DNA from: Gordonia liuliyuniae
GTDB taxonomy: Bacteria > Actinomycetota > Actinomycetes > Mycobacteriales > Mycobacteriaceae
DNA: 64,000 bases
Assembly: GCF_021739025.1 (NCBI RefSeq)
Contig: NZ_JAKKOT010000005.1
Span: forward strand, 124,001 to 188,000
Direction: 5' to 3'
Shown: piece by piece, positions 18,876 to 28,864 of the stretch
How the letters are laid out: each line of letters opens with the position of its first letter
How positions within the stretch are numbered: the first letter of the stretch is position 1
Notes under the pieces: generated by a model
The model's database searches: none
Told to the model about the DNA's origin: nothing
What the model saw: the letters and a program-made list of their open reading frames with translations, nothing else
Translations under genes and position numbers: made by a program

Positions 18876-19933
18876 AGCGAGTGGACGAGCTCGACGGCGT
18901 GCGTGACGGCGTCCGCCTCGGTGTTCGGCAGGACGCCGTGCCCGAGGTTCACGATGTGTCCCGGCGTGCCCGCGGCGATCGCGCGTTCGCCTTCGGCGAC
19001 GATGCGGGACAGCTCGCCGCGGACCACCTCACGCCCGGCGAGCAGCGCCGTCGGGTCCAGGTTGCCCTGGATCGCGACGTCGCGACCCACACGCTGCGCG
19101 GCGAGGTCCAACGGGGTCCGCCAGTCGACGCCGATCACGTCGGTGCCGACGCGTGTCATCGCGTTCAAGATCTCCCCGGTGCCGACGCCGAAGTGGATGC
19201 GCGGCACCCCGTACTTCTCGATCTCGGCCATCACCCGCGACGAGTGCGGCGCCACGAACGCTTCGTATGCGGCCTCCGACAGGGTGCCCGCCCACGAGTC
19301 GAACAGTTGGACGGCATCGACGCCCGCATCGATCTGTGCCTGCAGGAACGCGATCGTGAGATCGGCGAGCCGACCCATCAGCGTGTGCCACAGGTCGGGA
19401 TCGCCGAGCATGATCCGCTTCGTGTTCTCGTAGGTGCGGCTCGGGCCGCCCTCAATGAGGTACGACGCGAGAGTGAACGGCGCGCCCGCGAAACCGATGA
19501 GTGAGACCGTCGGCGGCAGTTCCTTCAGGAGGAGGCCGATCGCCGCGGTCACCGCGCCGACCGCTTCCGGCTCCAGTCGCGGCAGGGCTGCGACGTCAGC
19601 GGCCGTGCGGATCGGCGACGCGATGACCGGGCCGGTGCCGGGAACGATGTCCAGGTCGACGCCCGCAGCCTTCAACGGCACCACGATGTCGGAGAACAAG
19701 ATCGCCGCATCGGTGTCGTGCCTGCGGACCGGCTGCATGGTGATCTCGCAGACGAGTTCGGCGTCGAAGCACGATTCGAGCATTCCGCGATCGACGCGGA
19801 TCGCCCGGTATTCGGGGAGGGAACGGCCCGCCTGCCGCATGAACCACACGGGTCGACGGGACGGGGTCTTGCCTGTGGCGGCGGCGATCAGCGGCATTTC
19901 GGTCGAGATTCGACGGGCACGCACCGTAGTCAT
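18872..19933 (-). CDS. hemE: Uroporphyrinogen decarboxylase
   Basis: 353 residues, the usual length. It converts uroporphyrinogen III to coproporphyrinogen III. The N-terminal signature [20 protein letters not shown] (about 27-46) contains the substrate-binding Arg residues. The catalytic Asp region is [13 protein letters not shown] (about 76), and [17 protein letters not shown] (about 145) is also conserved. First gene of the hemE-hemY-hemQ run; divergent from DUF3000. Confidence 0.95.
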   Translation of the reverse strand: MTTVRARRISTEMPLIAAATGKTPSRRPVWFMRQAGRSLPEYRAIRVDRGMLESCFDAELVCEITMQPVRRHDTDAAILFSDIVVPLKAAGVDLDIVPGTGPVIASPIRTAADVAALPRLEPEAVGAVTAAIGLLLKELPPTVSLIGFAGAPFTLASYLIEGGPSRTYENTKRIMLGDPDLWHTLMGRLADLTIAFLQAQIDAGVDAVQLFDSWAGTLSEAAYEAFVAPHSSRVMAEIEKYGVPRIHFGVGTGEILNAMTRVGTDVIGVDWRTPLDLAAQRVGRDVAIQGNLDPTALLAGREVVRGELSRIVAEGERAIAAGTPGHIVNLGHGVLPNTEADAVTHAVELVHSL

Positions 19934-20020
19934 GTCTTCACTGTGCCATCTGATGCCCGGTACGCCCGCTCACACCCCATAATTCCGGCGCGCCTCCGCC
20001 ACCCGGGTCGACACGCGGCC

Positions 20021-20026
20021 TACCCT
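20021..20026 (+). promoter_or_regulatory. -10 element of a probable leaderless transcript (DUF3000)
   Basis: TACCCT lies 7 bases before the GTG at 20034. Confidence 0.45.
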
Positions 20027-20033
20027 GACGGCC

Positions 20034-20666
20034 GTGACCACTTCTGGAGCCCCGACGGAACCGACCGAGTTCCGCGACGCCGTGCAGTCGCTGCACGCTG
20101 CGACGGTGCGGTCGGAGATCGAAGTCGGTTCGATCCGTCCCCCGCAGCGTCTCGCGCCCTACAGCTACGCGCTCGGTGTCGAAGTCCGTCCGCCGGACGA
20201 CACTGATCCCAACCAGGTGCCGACCGATTCGGCAGGCAGCTCTTTCGGTCGTCTCGTCCTCCTCTATGACCCGGATGGACAGGATGCGTGGAACGGCACG
20301 TTCCGCCTCGTCGCGTTCATTCAGGCCGAGGTCGAGGCCGCACTGGCCGCCGATCCGCTGCTGCCACAGGTCGCGTGGAGTTGGCTGGCCGAAGCCCTCG
20401 GCGTCCCCGCGGACGACACCGAGTCGACGCCGCCGTTCGGCAGCGACGAGCCGGTGGTCCGGGCACTCGGCGGAACCGTGACCGCGACGACCTCGGTGCG
20501 GTACGGCGACATCGCAGGCCCGCCGCAGTCGCATCAGCTGGAGTTGCGTGCGTCGTGGACCGCGACCGGCGCTGACCTCTCGGTGCACCTGGAAGCGTTC
20601 TGCGAGGTGCTGGCCTCGGTCGCCGGGTTGCCGCCCGCGGGCGTCTCGTCGCTCGGCGCGGTCTGA
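20034..20666 (+). CDS. DUF3000 family protein (Rv2680-like)
   Basis: 210 residues, no signal peptide or membrane segment. It matches the actinobacterial DUF3000 family: FRDAVQSLHAATVRSEIEV (about 12-30), RLAPYSYALGVEV, and a C-terminal HLEAFCEVLASVAGLPP. Function is unknown. It is followed 8 bp later by the RNase D-like gene on the same strand, so the two probably form an operon, as in mycobacteria; a role in RNA metabolism is only a guess from that linkage. Confidence 0.88.
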   Translation: MTTSGAPTEPTEFRDAVQSLHAATVRSEIEVGSIRPPQRLAPYSYALGVEVRPPDDTDPNQVPTDSAGSSFGRLVLLYDPDGQDAWNGTFRLVAFIQAEVEAALAADPLLPQVAWSWLAEALGVPADDTESTPPFGSDEPVVRALGGTVTATTSVRYGDIAGPPQSHQLELRASWTATGADLSVHLEAFCEVLASVAGLPPAGVSSLGAV

Positions 20667-20674
20667 GGCGTTCG

Positions 20675-21907
20675 GTGAGCGATACCGACACCGACCAGGA
20701 GCCGGAGACGCCGGTCGTTCCGTTGACCGCGCCGCGCGAAGGTGTCCCCTCGGTCGTGTCGACACCCGACGAGTTCGCGTCGGTCGCCGCACGTCTGGCC
20801 GCGGGCACCGGACCGATCTCCGTCGACACCGAGCGCGCGAGCGGATTCAAATACTCCCAACGGGCCTACCTCGTCCAACTGCGCCGGACCGGGTCGGGCA
20901 GCTTCCTACTCGACCCGATCCCCCACCCTGAGGCGTTGACACCGATCATCGACGTGATGACGGGGCCGCAGTGGATCCTGCACGCGGCCGATCAAGACCT
21001 GCCGTGTCTCCGCGAACTCGGATTCGTGTGCGAGAACCTGTTCGACACCGAGCTGGCCGGCCGTCTCCTGAACGTCCCGAAGGTCAATCTGGCGGCGATG
21101 GTCGCCGAGTTCCTGCATCTCGGGCTCGCCAAAGGGCACGGAGCCGCCGACTGGTCGCGGCGCCCGCTGCCCGACGACTGGTTGAACTACGCGGCGCTCG
21201 ACGTGGAAGTCCTCGTCGAACTGCGCGACGCGGTCAGCGCGTCCCTGCGTGAGACCGGTCGCGACCAGTGGGCGCTCGAAGAGTTCGCCGCCGTGCTCGC
21301 CCGCCCGCCTGCCGAACCCAAGACCGACCGGTGGCGGCGCACATCCGGCATCCACGGCCTCAAGGCTGCCCGCCAGTTGGCGACCGTCCGCGAACTCTGG
21401 TCGGCCCGCGAGGAGATCGCTCGACGACGCGACATCGCCCCCGGCCGGATCCTCCCGGACTCGGCGATCGTGCACGCGGCGACGACCAGCCCGAAGAGCG
21501 TGGCCGACCTCACCGCACTGCCGGTGTTCGGCGGCCCGCGCCAACGCCGACAGGCGAGCACCTGGATGGCCGCGATCGATCGCGCGCGGACTCTGCCGGA
21601 GGCCGAACTGCCGCCGAAGAAGTCACCGCAGACAGGTGTGCCGCCGATCAATCGGTGGGAACCGAAGCACCCGGTGGCGGCGGCTCGCGCGCACGCGGTG
21701 CGCCCGGCGGTCAAAGAGCTCGCCGAGTCGATCGGTGTGCCTGCCGAGAATCTGCTCGCACCGTCGGTGGTCCGCGACTTCTGCTGGTTCGGGCTCACCG
21801 ACGGCGTCGACGTCGCAACGCGACTCACCGAACTCGGCGCCCGCCCCTGGCAGGTGGGGTTGGCCGCCGAGGCGATCGAGCAGGCGCTGGCGAGCACGGC
21901 GAGCTAA
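20675..21907 (+). CDS. rnd: RNase D-like 3'-5' exoribonuclease with HRDC domain
   Basis: 410 residues from GTG. The DEDD-type nuclease domain (about 20-210) shows its three Exo motifs: ISVDTERASGF (first Asp and Glu), HAADQDLPCL (second Asp) and NYAALDVEVL (Tyr and final Asp), so the catalytic set is intact. An HRDC domain (about 225-300) follows for nucleic-acid binding, then a C-terminal second HRDC-like region. It probably trims stable RNA 3' ends. Co-directional with DUF3000 and convergent with dxs. Confidence 0.88.
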   Translation: MSDTDTDQEPETPVVPLTAPREGVPSVVSTPDEFASVAARLAAGTGPISVDTERASGFKYSQRAYLVQLRRTGSGSFLLDPIPHPEALTPIIDVMTGPQWILHAADQDLPCLRELGFVCENLFDTELAGRLLNVPKVNLAAMVAEFLHLGLAKGHGAADWSRRPLPDDWLNYAALDVEVLVELRDAVSASLRETGRDQWALEEFAAVLARPPAEPKTDRWRRTSGIHGLKAARQLATVRELWSAREEIARRRDIAPGRILPDSAIVHAATTSPKSVADLTALPVFGGPRQRRQASTWMAAIDRARTLPEAELPPKKSPQTGVPPINRWEPKHPVAAARAHAVRPAVKELAESIGVPAENLLAPSVVRDFCWFGLTDGVDVATRLTELGARPWQVGLAAEAIEQALASTAS

Positions 21908-21933
21908 CCCGCCTCATCAGCCCGCCGCGTGCC

Positions 21934-23832
21934 TCACGTCAGATCTTTGACGATCGACTCGGCGAGATCGGTCGCGGTCAGCCCGACGTCGTTTAGGATC
22001 TGATCGCGCGTCGAGTGCGCGATGAACTCCTGTGGGACGCCCCGCTGACGGACCGGCGTCGACACGCCTGCGTCGGCCAGCGCTCGGGCGACGGCTCCGC
22101 CGACGCCGCCTTGCACGCCGCCGTCCTCGAGCGTCACCACCAGTCGATGGTCGCGCGCGAGGACCGCGATCGATCCGGGCACCGGAAGCACCCACCGCGG
22201 GTCGACGACGGTCGCTGTCACCGAGTGCGACGACAGGTTGTCGGCGACGTCGAGGGCCAACTGCGCGAACGCGCCGACACCGACGATGAGGACGTCGGCC
22301 CCGTTGTCGCCGCCGTCCGCGAGGACGTCGACGCCGTCCGACGTCCGACGTAGCGCCGGAATGTCGTCGGGCACTCCGCCTTTGGAGTATCGGACCGCGG
22401 TCGGGCCGTCGGCGACGTCGAGGGCCTCGGCGAGCTCTTCACGCACGCGGATCTCGTCGCGCGGCGCTGCCACCCGCATGCCCGGCACCAACGACATCAG
22501 CGACAGATCCCACATCCCGTGGTGGCTCGGACCGTCCGGACCGGTGACGCCGGACCGGTCGAGGACCAGGGTCACCGGCAGCTTCAACAGCGCGACGTCC
22601 ATCAGCAACTGGTCGAACGCGCGATTGAGGAACGTCGCATAGATCGCGAGGACCGGGTGCATGCCGCCCAGCGCGAGACCGGCCGCCGACGTCATGCCGT
22701 GCTGCTCGGCGATCCCGACGTCGAACATGCGGTCCGGAAACCGTTCGCCGAACGGAACGAGTCCGGTGGGCCCGGGCATCGCGGCGGTGATCGCCACGAC
22801 TTCCGGGCGACGCTCCCCTTCCTCGACGAGCGCGTCGGAGAACACCGACGTCCAGTCCTTCACGGCGACCGACGTGGCTTTGCCGGTGGCCGGATCCATC
22901 TTGCTGGTCGAATGCATCTGCTCGGCCTCGTCGGCTTCGGCGGGCGCGTACCCCATGCCCTTGCGGGTCACCGCGTGCACGATCACCGGGCCGCCGAACG
23001 CCTTCGCGCGACGCAGCGCCGCTTCCAGCGCCTCCAGATCGTGCCCGTCGACGGGGCCGACGTACTTGAGTCCGAGGTCGGCGAACATCGCCTGCGGCGA
23101 CACCAGATCCTTCACACCGCTCTTCATGCCGTGCAGGACGGCGTACGCGGCGTCGCCGACGACGGGGAGCCCGCGGAGCTTGCGTCGACCCGCGGCGAGG
23201 ACTCGTTCGTAGCCGGGTTGGAGTCGGAGCGCGGACAGGTTCTTCGCGAGCCCGCCGATGGTCGGCGCATACGACCGCCCGTTGTCGTTGACGACGATCA
23301 CAACGGGACGGTCGCCGTCGGCGATGTTGTTGAGCGCCTCCCAACACATGCCGCCGGTCAGCGCACCGTCGCCGACGACTGCGACGACGGTCCGCTCGCG
23401 TTCGACGGCCGACAGATGCCCTGGCGTCTTCGCCGCCAGCTCGAACGCCTTCGCCAGTCCGTCGGCGTTCGACAATGCCGCAGACGCGTGCGACGACTCG
23501 ATCCAGTCGTGCGGACTCTCGGTGCGATCCTGGTAGCCGGTGAGGCCACCGCGCTGACGCAGCGTGTCGAACCCGCCCTTGCGTCCGGTGACGATCTTGT
23601 GCACATAGCACTGGTGCCCGGTGTCGAACAGGATCGGGTCGATCGGGGACTCGAACACGCGGTGGATCGCGAGCGTCAACTCGACGACGCCGAGGTTCGG
23701 TCCGAGGTGACCTCCGGTCGCCGCGACCTTCTCGATCAGGAAGCCGCGGATCTCGGACGCCAGCTGCTCGAGTTCCGCCGACGAGCACGCCCGCACATCA
23801 GCCGGTGAATCCACTCGATCCAGCACTCCCAT
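21934..23832 (-). CDS. dxs: 1-deoxy-D-xylulose-5-phosphate synthase
   Basis: 632 residues, full length. It condenses pyruvate with glyceraldehyde-3-phosphate, the first step of the MEP isoprenoid pathway that supplies decaprenyl carriers and menaquinone. The thiamine-diphosphate motif [16 protein letters not shown] (about 152) and the pyrimidine domain region [19 protein letters not shown] (about 370) are intact, as is the transketolase C-terminal [19 protein letters not shown]. Standalone minus-strand gene, convergent with rnd. Confidence 0.96.
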   Translation of the reverse strand: MGVLDRVDSPADVRACSSAELEQLASEIRGFLIEKVAATGGHLGPNLGVVELTLAIHRVFESPIDPILFDTGHQCYVHKIVTGRKGGFDTLRQRGGLTGYQDRTESPHDWIESSHASAALSNADGLAKAFELAAKTPGHLSAVERERTVVAVVGDGALTGGMCWEALNNIADGDRPVVIVVNDNGRSYAPTIGGLAKNLSALRLQPGYERVLAAGRRKLRGLPVVGDAAYAVLHGMKSGVKDLVSPQAMFADLGLKYVGPVDGHDLEALEAALRRAKAFGGPVIVHAVTRKGMGYAPAEADEAEQMHSTSKMDPATGKATSVAVKDWTSVFSDALVEEGERRPEVVAITAAMPGPTGLVPFGERFPDRMFDVGIAEQHGMTSAAGLALGGMHPVLAIYATFLNRAFDQLLMDVALLKLPVTLVLDRSGVTGPDGPSHHGMWDLSLMSLVPGMRVAAPRDEIRVREELAEALDVADGPTAVRYSKGGVPDDIPALRRTSDGVDVLADGGDNGADVLIVGVGAFAQLALDVADNLSSHSVTATVVDPRWVLPVPGSIAVLARDHRLVVTLEDGGVQGGVGGAVARALADAGVSTPVRQRGVPQEFIAHSTRDQILNDVGLTATDLAESIVKDLT

Positions 23833-23889
23833 GTGCGGTCCCTCCTCAAGAAACGGTGATCTGGACCAGTCTACGGATTCGACGCCACA

Positions 23890-25152
23890 CTACTGAGTCA
23901 GCACCGCCATGCCCTCGACATGATGGGTCATCGGGAACGCGGCGAACCCCTGCCAGGCGCGCACCCGATAGCCCTGCGCCGCGAATCTGCCGAGGTCGCG
24001 GGCGAACGCCGCAGCATCGCATCCGACGTGCACCACGGCCGACGGCGATGCCGCGACGATGGCGTCGACGACGTCGGCTCCGGCGCCCGACCGCGGCGGA
24101 TCGGATACGACGACGTCGGGGTGGGCGAGGTCGGCGATCGTCGCCGCGACCTGTCCGCGGTGGGTGACGGCCGGCTCGTCGGCGAGGACGCGGTCGGCTG
24201 CCGCGAGCGCACCCGGATCGGTGTCCACGATGTCGCTGCCCGTCACCGTGAATCCGCCGTCGGCGTCGCACAGCGCCGCGGTGAACACGCCCGCGCCGCC
24301 GTACAGATCCCAGAGGTGCACGTCGCCGGTGACGCCGACCGTCTCGAGCAAGTCGACGGCCGTCGCCGAGTAGACGTCGGGCGCGTTGCGGTGCGCCTGC
24401 CAGAAGCCGGTCACCGGAATCGACCAGGTCCGCTTCCCCACCGTGTACTCGACGTGCGGACGGCCTTCGACGGTGCGGACCGTCCGCGGCGCGCTGCGCG
24501 CCGATCGAGCGCGCTGGGCGCGTCCTCGCCGATCCTTGCCTCGACCGCCTGCCTGCGTGGGCGCCGCGAGTTCGGCGATGTGGCGCCGACCGTCGCTGCC
24601 GACCGCCAGCACCAGTTCGGTCCCCGCCGCACCGCCCAACTCGGCGACGCCGTCGAGCAGCCCCGCCACGGGTGCCGCGCACGGCACCGTCACCAGTTCG
24701 GCGGACTTGCGCCCGCGCAGGCCGACCGTCCCGTCGGCCGCGACTGCGAGGCGCGTCCGCACCCGCCACCCGGTGACCTCATCGCCGAGCGCGGCGACCG
24801 TCGGCGCTTCCAAACCGTCCGAGGAGAATCTGCCGATGCGTGTCAGCACGTCGCCCAATGCGACGGCTCCGAGTTCGCGCGCGTAGTCGGCGTCGACGAA
24901 CGACAGGTCGCAGCAGCCAGCGCCTGCGGCGGCCGCACGGCACTGCTCGTCCACCCGGTGCTCACTGGCGTCGAGGACCTCGACGACTGCAGCCCGCGCG
25001 AACGACGCCTTGCTGTCGTCGACGATGCGGGCGCGTACCCGTTCGCCGGGCAACGCTCCAGTGACGAAGACGACGCGTCCGTCGTGCCGGGCGACGCCGG
25101 CCCCGCCGTTCGCGTATCCGGTGACGTCGAGATCGAGATCGAGATCGGCCAT
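23890..25152 (-). CDS. TRAM-domain class I SAM-dependent RNA methyltransferase (TrmA/RlmD type)
   Basis: 420 residues. The N-terminal TRAM domain (about 1-60; TGYANGGAGVARHDGRVVFV) binds RNA. A cysteine cluster (EQCRAAAAGAGCC, about 70) may hold an Fe-S centre as in RlmD, although spacing differs. The Rossmann motif is LWDLYGGAGVFTAAL (about 280), the catalytic-base region DPPRSGAGADVV (about 350), and the nucleophile is in VHVGCDAAAFARDLGRF (about 375). It should make 5-methyluridine in tRNA or rRNA. It is 4 bp downstream of the permease gene and is probably co-transcribed. Confidence 0.87.
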   Translation of the reverse strand: MADLDLDLDVTGYANGGAGVARHDGRVVFVTGALPGERVRARIVDDSKASFARAAVVEVLDASEHRVDEQCRAAAAGAGCCDLSFVDADYARELGAVALGDVLTRIGRFSSDGLEAPTVAALGDEVTGWRVRTRLAVAADGTVGLRGRKSAELVTVPCAAPVAGLLDGVAELGGAAGTELVLAVGSDGRRHIAELAAPTQAGGRGKDRRGRAQRARSARSAPRTVRTVEGRPHVEYTVGKRTWSIPVTGFWQAHRNAPDVYSATAVDLLETVGVTGDVHLWDLYGGAGVFTAALCDADGGFTVTGSDIVDTDPGALAAADRVLADEPAVTHRGQVAATIADLAHPDVVVSDPPRSGAGADVVDAIVAASPSAVVHVGCDAAAFARDLGRFAAQGYRVRAWQGFAAFPMTHHVEGMAVLTQ

Positions 25153-25156
25153 AGGA

Positions 25157-27178
25157 CTACTGATCCTCCGAAGTGAAACCGCGTCGCACGTCGCCGGGCG
25201 CCACGTACTGGGTCTGCATCCGCCTGCCTCGGCTCTCCGAGGACGTCAACTGCCACGGCACGGACGTGACCATGACGCCGGGTTCGAACAGCAGCCGCGT
25301 CTTGAGTCGCAGCGCCGACTGGTTGTGCAGGATCTGCTCCCACCAGTGACCGACAACGTACTCCGGGATGAATACGGTGACGACGTCGCGCGGCGATTCC
25401 CGTCGCAGTCGGCGCACATACGTGATGATCGGCCGGGTGATCTCGCGGTACGGCGACGCGACCACCTTCAACGGCATGGTGATGTCGCTGGCCTCCCATT
25501 CGGCGACGAGCTTGCGTGTGTTGCGGTCGTCGACGTTGACGGTGACGGCCTCCAAGACGTCGGGCCGGGTGGCGCGGGCGTAGCGCAGTGCACGGCGCGT
25601 CGGCAGGTGCAGCGACGAGACCAAGACGATCGAATGCGTTCGACTCGGCAGGACCGCATCGTCGCCGTCGCCGTCGTCGGCGTACTCGATCTCCCGCTCG
25701 ACGGACGAGTAGTGCCGGTGGATGAGCTTCATCAGCACGAAGAGCACCATCATCGCGAGCACCGCCATCCACGCTCCCGCGGTGAACTTCGTGACGAGAA
25801 CGATCACCAGGACGGTGCCGGTCATCAGCATTCCGATCGCGTTGATGATCCGCGCCCGGATCATCCGCATGCGCGCGTCCGGATCGCTCTCGGTCTTGAG
25901 GTGCCGCGTCCAGTGCCGCACCATGCCCGTCTGGCTGATCGTGAACGAGACGAACACGCCGACGATGTACAGCTGGATCAGCGAAGTCACTTCGGCGCCG
26001 AACGCGACGACGAATCCGACGGCGACCAGCGCGAGGAAGACGATGCCGTTGGAGAACGCGAGACGGTCGCCGCGTGTGTGCAGCTGGCGCGGCAGGTAGC
26101 GGTCCTGCGCGAGGACCGAACTGAGCACCGGGAAACCGTTGAACGCGGTGTTCGCGGCCAATATCAAGATGAGCGCGGTGACGACGGCGATCGCGTAGAA
26201 GCCCGGCGGGAATCCGTGGAACACCGCTTCGGCGATCTGCGCGATGATCGACTTCTGGTGGTAACCGTCGGGAACCCCCGACAGGTCTTTCGCCGGGTCG
26301 AGCACGTACTTGGCCCCGACCTCCTGCGCCAGCATCACGATGCCAAGCAGCAAGAAGATCGAGAACCCGCCGAGCATCAGGAGAGTCGACGCGGCGTTGC
26401 GCGACTTCGGTTTACGGAACGCCGGGACACCGTTGCTGATGGCTTCGACGCCGGTGAGCGCTGCGCAACCGGACGAGAACGAGCGAGCGATCAGGAACAC
26501 CATGGCGAATCCGACGAGACCGTTGTTCTCGGCGATGATGCCGAAGCCGCTGGTCTCCGCCTCGACCGTGTCGCCGAGCACGAAGATCTGGACGAAGCCC
26601 CAGATGAGCATGGCGGCAACGCCGATGATGAACCCGTAGGTCGGGATCGCCAGGATCGAGCCCGACTCCTTGACTCCACGCAGATTGACGGCGGCGATCA
26701 CCGCGATCGCCGCCACACAGAACCACACCTTGTGCTCGTGGACGAACGGGAGGGCCGAACCGATGTTCTCCGCCGCCGAGGTGATCGACACCGCGACCGT
26801 GAGCACGTAGTCGACGAGCAGCGCCGCGGCGACAGTCAGCCCGGCGTTCGGCCCCAGATTGACCGTCGCGACCTCGTAGTCGCCACCGCCGGACGGGTAC
26901 GCGTGAACGTTCTGCCGATAGCTGGCGACGACCACCACCATGACGACCGCCACCGCCAGCGCCACCCACGGCGCGAACGTGAACGCGCTGATCCCGGCCA
27001 CCGACAGCACCAGGAAGATCTCCTGCGGCGCATAGGCGACCGACGACACCGCGTCTGACGCGAACACCGGCAGCGCGATCCGCTTGGGCAGCAACGTATG
27101 GCCGAGGCGATCGCTGCGGAACGGTCGGCCGAGCAGCAGTCGCTTCGCTGCCACCGACACCTTCGTCATCGTGGACAC
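25157..27178 (-). CDS. APC superfamily amino acid permease with large cytosolic C-terminus
   Basis: 673 residues. About twelve membrane segments occupy residues 40-480. The N-terminal signature FASDAVSSVAYAPQEIFLVL (about 40) and GGGDYEVATVNLGPNAGL in the region of helix 3 fit the APC/KUP-like group seen in Rv2690c. The last 190 residues are soluble, beginning near a Glu/Asp-rich stretch, and resemble a universal-stress or ligand-binding domain. Substrate is unknown; the immediate divergence from the K+ regulator pair ceoB-ceoC makes cation or potassium-linked transport as plausible as amino acids. Confidence 0.82.
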   Translation of the reverse strand: MSTMTKVSVAAKRLLLGRPFRSDRLGHTLLPKRIALPVFASDAVSSVAYAPQEIFLVLSVAGISAFTFAPWVALAVAVVMVVVVASYRQNVHAYPSGGGDYEVATVNLGPNAGLTVAAALLVDYVLTVAVSITSAAENIGSALPFVHEHKVWFCVAAIAVIAAVNLRGVKESGSILAIPTYGFIIGVAAMLIWGFVQIFVLGDTVEAETSGFGIIAENNGLVGFAMVFLIARSFSSGCAALTGVEAISNGVPAFRKPKSRNAASTLLMLGGFSIFLLLGIVMLAQEVGAKYVLDPAKDLSGVPDGYHQKSIIAQIAEAVFHGFPPGFYAIAVVTALILILAANTAFNGFPVLSSVLAQDRYLPRQLHTRGDRLAFSNGIVFLALVAVGFVVAFGAEVTSLIQLYIVGVFVSFTISQTGMVRHWTRHLKTESDPDARMRMIRARIINAIGMLMTGTVLVIVLVTKFTAGAWMAVLAMMVLFVLMKLIHRHYSSVEREIEYADDGDGDDAVLPSRTHSIVLVSSLHLPTRRALRYARATRPDVLEAVTVNVDDRNTRKLVAEWEASDITMPLKVVASPYREITRPIITYVRRLRRESPRDVVTVFIPEYVVGHWWEQILHNQSALRLKTRLLFEPGVMVTSVPWQLTSSESRGRRMQTQYVAPGDVRRGFTSEDQ

Positions 27179-27319
27179 GGAGCAACACTAGGTCATTTCC
27201 TGAAAGGTGGGCCATTTCCCAGACGCTTTCTGTGGCACTTGTCGGGGACGCCCTTCTCCCAGCCGACCGAACCGGCTGCGCCGCACGCCGAGGATGGTGC
27301 GTTTACGCCCGCCGGGAAG

Positions 27320-27325
27320 TATCGT
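27320..27325 (+). promoter_or_regulatory. -10 element of a probable leaderless transcript (ceoB)
   Basis: TATCGT lies 8 bases before the GTG at 27334. Confidence 0.4.
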
Positions 27326-27333
27326 CTCCCAGC

Positions 27334-27993
27334 GTGCGAGTGATCATCATGGGCTGCGGCCGAGTCGGATCATCCCTGGCCTTGGCCATGTCCGACCGGG
27401 GGCACGACGTCGTCGTCATCGACCGGAATCCCGATGCCTTCCGGCGTCTGGGTGAACGGTTCACCGGGCGGAGGGTCACCGGCGTCGGATTCGACCAGGA
27501 CGTCCTGACTGAGGCCGGCATCGACTCGTGCGACTCGTTCGCAGCGGTGTCCTCGGGTGACAACTCGAACATCATCTCCGCGCGCGTCGCGCGCGAGACG
27601 TTCGGCGTCGAACGTGTCGTCGCCCGAATCTACGACGCGAAGCGCGCGGCCGTGTTCGAACGTCTGGGCATCCCGACGGTCGCGACCGTGCCGTGGGCCA
27701 CCGAGCGTTTCGTGGCCGCTCTCGGTGAGACGTTCACCACGCCCGTCTGGCACGATCCGTCGGGCTCGCTGGTGATGGCGGTCACCGAGGTGCACGAGTC
27801 GTGGATCGGTGTCGACGCGCAGCGATTCCAGGAGCACACCGGCGCCCGGATCGCGTTCATCCACCGACTCGGCAGGCCGATCCTCCCGGAGCAGCGCACC
27901 GTGATCCAGCAGGACGACGAACTGTACGTCGCCGCCCTGTCCGCGAACGTCGACCACGCGCGAGCCGTCGCAGCCGCCGAATTCCAGGAGTGA
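27334..27993 (+). CDS. ceoB: TrkA-type K+ uptake regulatory protein CeoB
   Basis: 219 residues from GTG 27334; the upstream reading frame lacks coding character. It has an RCK architecture: an N-terminal NAD-binding fold (VIIMGCGRVGSSLALAMSDR, residues 3-22, with VVIDRNPDAF) and a C-terminal TrkA_C domain. It would gate a Trk/Ktr potassium channel in response to nucleotides. It is 7 bp from ceoC, so the two are translated together. Confidence 0.92.
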   Translation: MRVIIMGCGRVGSSLALAMSDRGHDVVVIDRNPDAFRRLGERFTGRRVTGVGFDQDVLTEAGIDSCDSFAAVSSGDNSNIISARVARETFGVERVVARIYDAKRAAVFERLGIPTVATVPWATERFVAALGETFTTPVWHDPSGSLVMAVTEVHESWIGVDAQRFQEHTGARIAFIHRLGRPILPEQRTVIQQDDELYVAALSANVDHARAVAAAEFQE

Positions 27994-28000
27994 GCCTGCC

Positions 28001-28663
28001 GTGAAAGTCGCCATCGCCGGAGCAGGAGCCGTCGGACGCGCCATCGCTCGCGAACTGTTGCAGAACGAGCACGATGTGACGCTGATCGAGCGGGACCGGA
28101 CCCACATCGACGTCGAGGCCGTCAGTGGGGCCACCTGGCTCCACGCGGACGCCTGCGAGCTCGACGACCTCGAACGCGCCGAACTGCAGACGTTCGACGT
28201 GATGGTCGCCGCCACCGGCGACGACAAGGCCAATCTGGTCGTCAGCCTCCTCGCAACAACCGAGTTCGCGGTCAACCGTGTCGTCGCCCGAGTGAACGAT
28301 CCACGCAACGAATGGCTGTTCAACGACGACTGGGGCGTCGACGTCGCCGTCTCGACTCCCCGAATGCTCGCCTCACTCGTCGAGGAGGCCGTCTCCGTCG
28401 GAGATCTGGTGCGCCTCATGACGTTCCGTCAGGGACAGGCGAACCTCGTCGAGCTCACGCTCCCCGACGACACACCGCTGGCGGGTAAGGCCGTACGCAG
28501 ACTGCAGTTGCCGCGCGATGTGGCGTTGGTCGCGATCATCCGCGGCAAACGCGTCATCGTCCCCGAGCCCGACGATCCCCTCGAGGGCGGCGACGAACTC
28601 GTGTTCATCGCACCGGAGGAAGCCGAGCGGGAACTGCACTCCGCCATGAAGGTCCCCGTGTAG
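28001..28663 (+). CDS. ceoC: TrkA-type K+ uptake regulatory protein CeoC
   Basis: 220 residues. RCK domain with VAIAGAGAVGRAIARELLQN (residues 3-22) and VTLIERDRTHID, then a TrkA_C domain ending in GDELVFIAPEEAE. Partner subunit to CeoB immediately upstream; two unequal RCK proteins in tandem are usual in this group. Confidence 0.92.
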   Translation: MKVAIAGAGAVGRAIARELLQNEHDVTLIERDRTHIDVEAVSGATWLHADACELDDLERAELQTFDVMVAATGDDKANLVVSLLATTEFAVNRVVARVNDPRNEWLFNDDWGVDVAVSTPRMLASLVEEAVSVGDLVRLMTFRQGQANLVELTLPDDTPLAGKAVRRLQLPRDVALVAIIRGKRVIVPEPDDPLEGGDELVFIAPEEAERELHSAMKVPV

Positions 28664-28698
28664 GTCGCGCCCCGGGGCGGCTCGACCCACCGGGACAC

Positions 28699-28712
28699 GG
28701 GACTTTCGTCCC
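28699..28712 (+). promoter_or_regulatory. DosR/DevR-type box upstream of the flavohaemoglobin
   Basis: GGGACTTTCGTCCC matches the central 14 bases of the DosR consensus (GGGACTTNNGTCCC). A weaker copy, GTCCTACGTCCC, lies at 28723-28734; paired boxes are typical of DosR promoters. The site is 152 bases before the flavohaemoglobin ATG. DosR responds to hypoxia and nitric oxide, which fits the gene's function. Confidence 0.55.
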
Positions 28713-28864
28713 TGCCTGCGCCGTCCTACGTCCCGACCTCGTTCCGCGAGACGAGACGTCTACCACGATGCGTAGTAGATGCTGTCGGAGAGTGGTCAGA
28801 TCGGTGACAGGTGGCGTTCGCGCGCCGCCTGACCCCGTTCAGCACCTGTGAGGAGCACTCCGAC

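Noticed and set aside
22519-23808. 429-residue plus-strand frame opposite dxs
   Set aside because: Antisense shadow of an unmistakable Dxs; no recognisable domain.
25010-27058. 682-residue plus-strand frame opposite the permease gene
   Set aside because: It is low-complexity Arg/Asp/His-rich sequence of the kind produced by the antisense of a high-GC gene; the minus-strand permease has clear membrane segments and family signatures.
28668-28679. CGCCCCGGGGCG after ceoC as a terminator
   Set aside because: The palindrome has no loop and no T tract, so a functional hairpin is unlikely.
28811-28864. N-terminal extension of the flavohaemoglobin
   Set aside because: The ATG at 28865 has a good ribosome site and the expected globin start; the added residues do not resemble the family.
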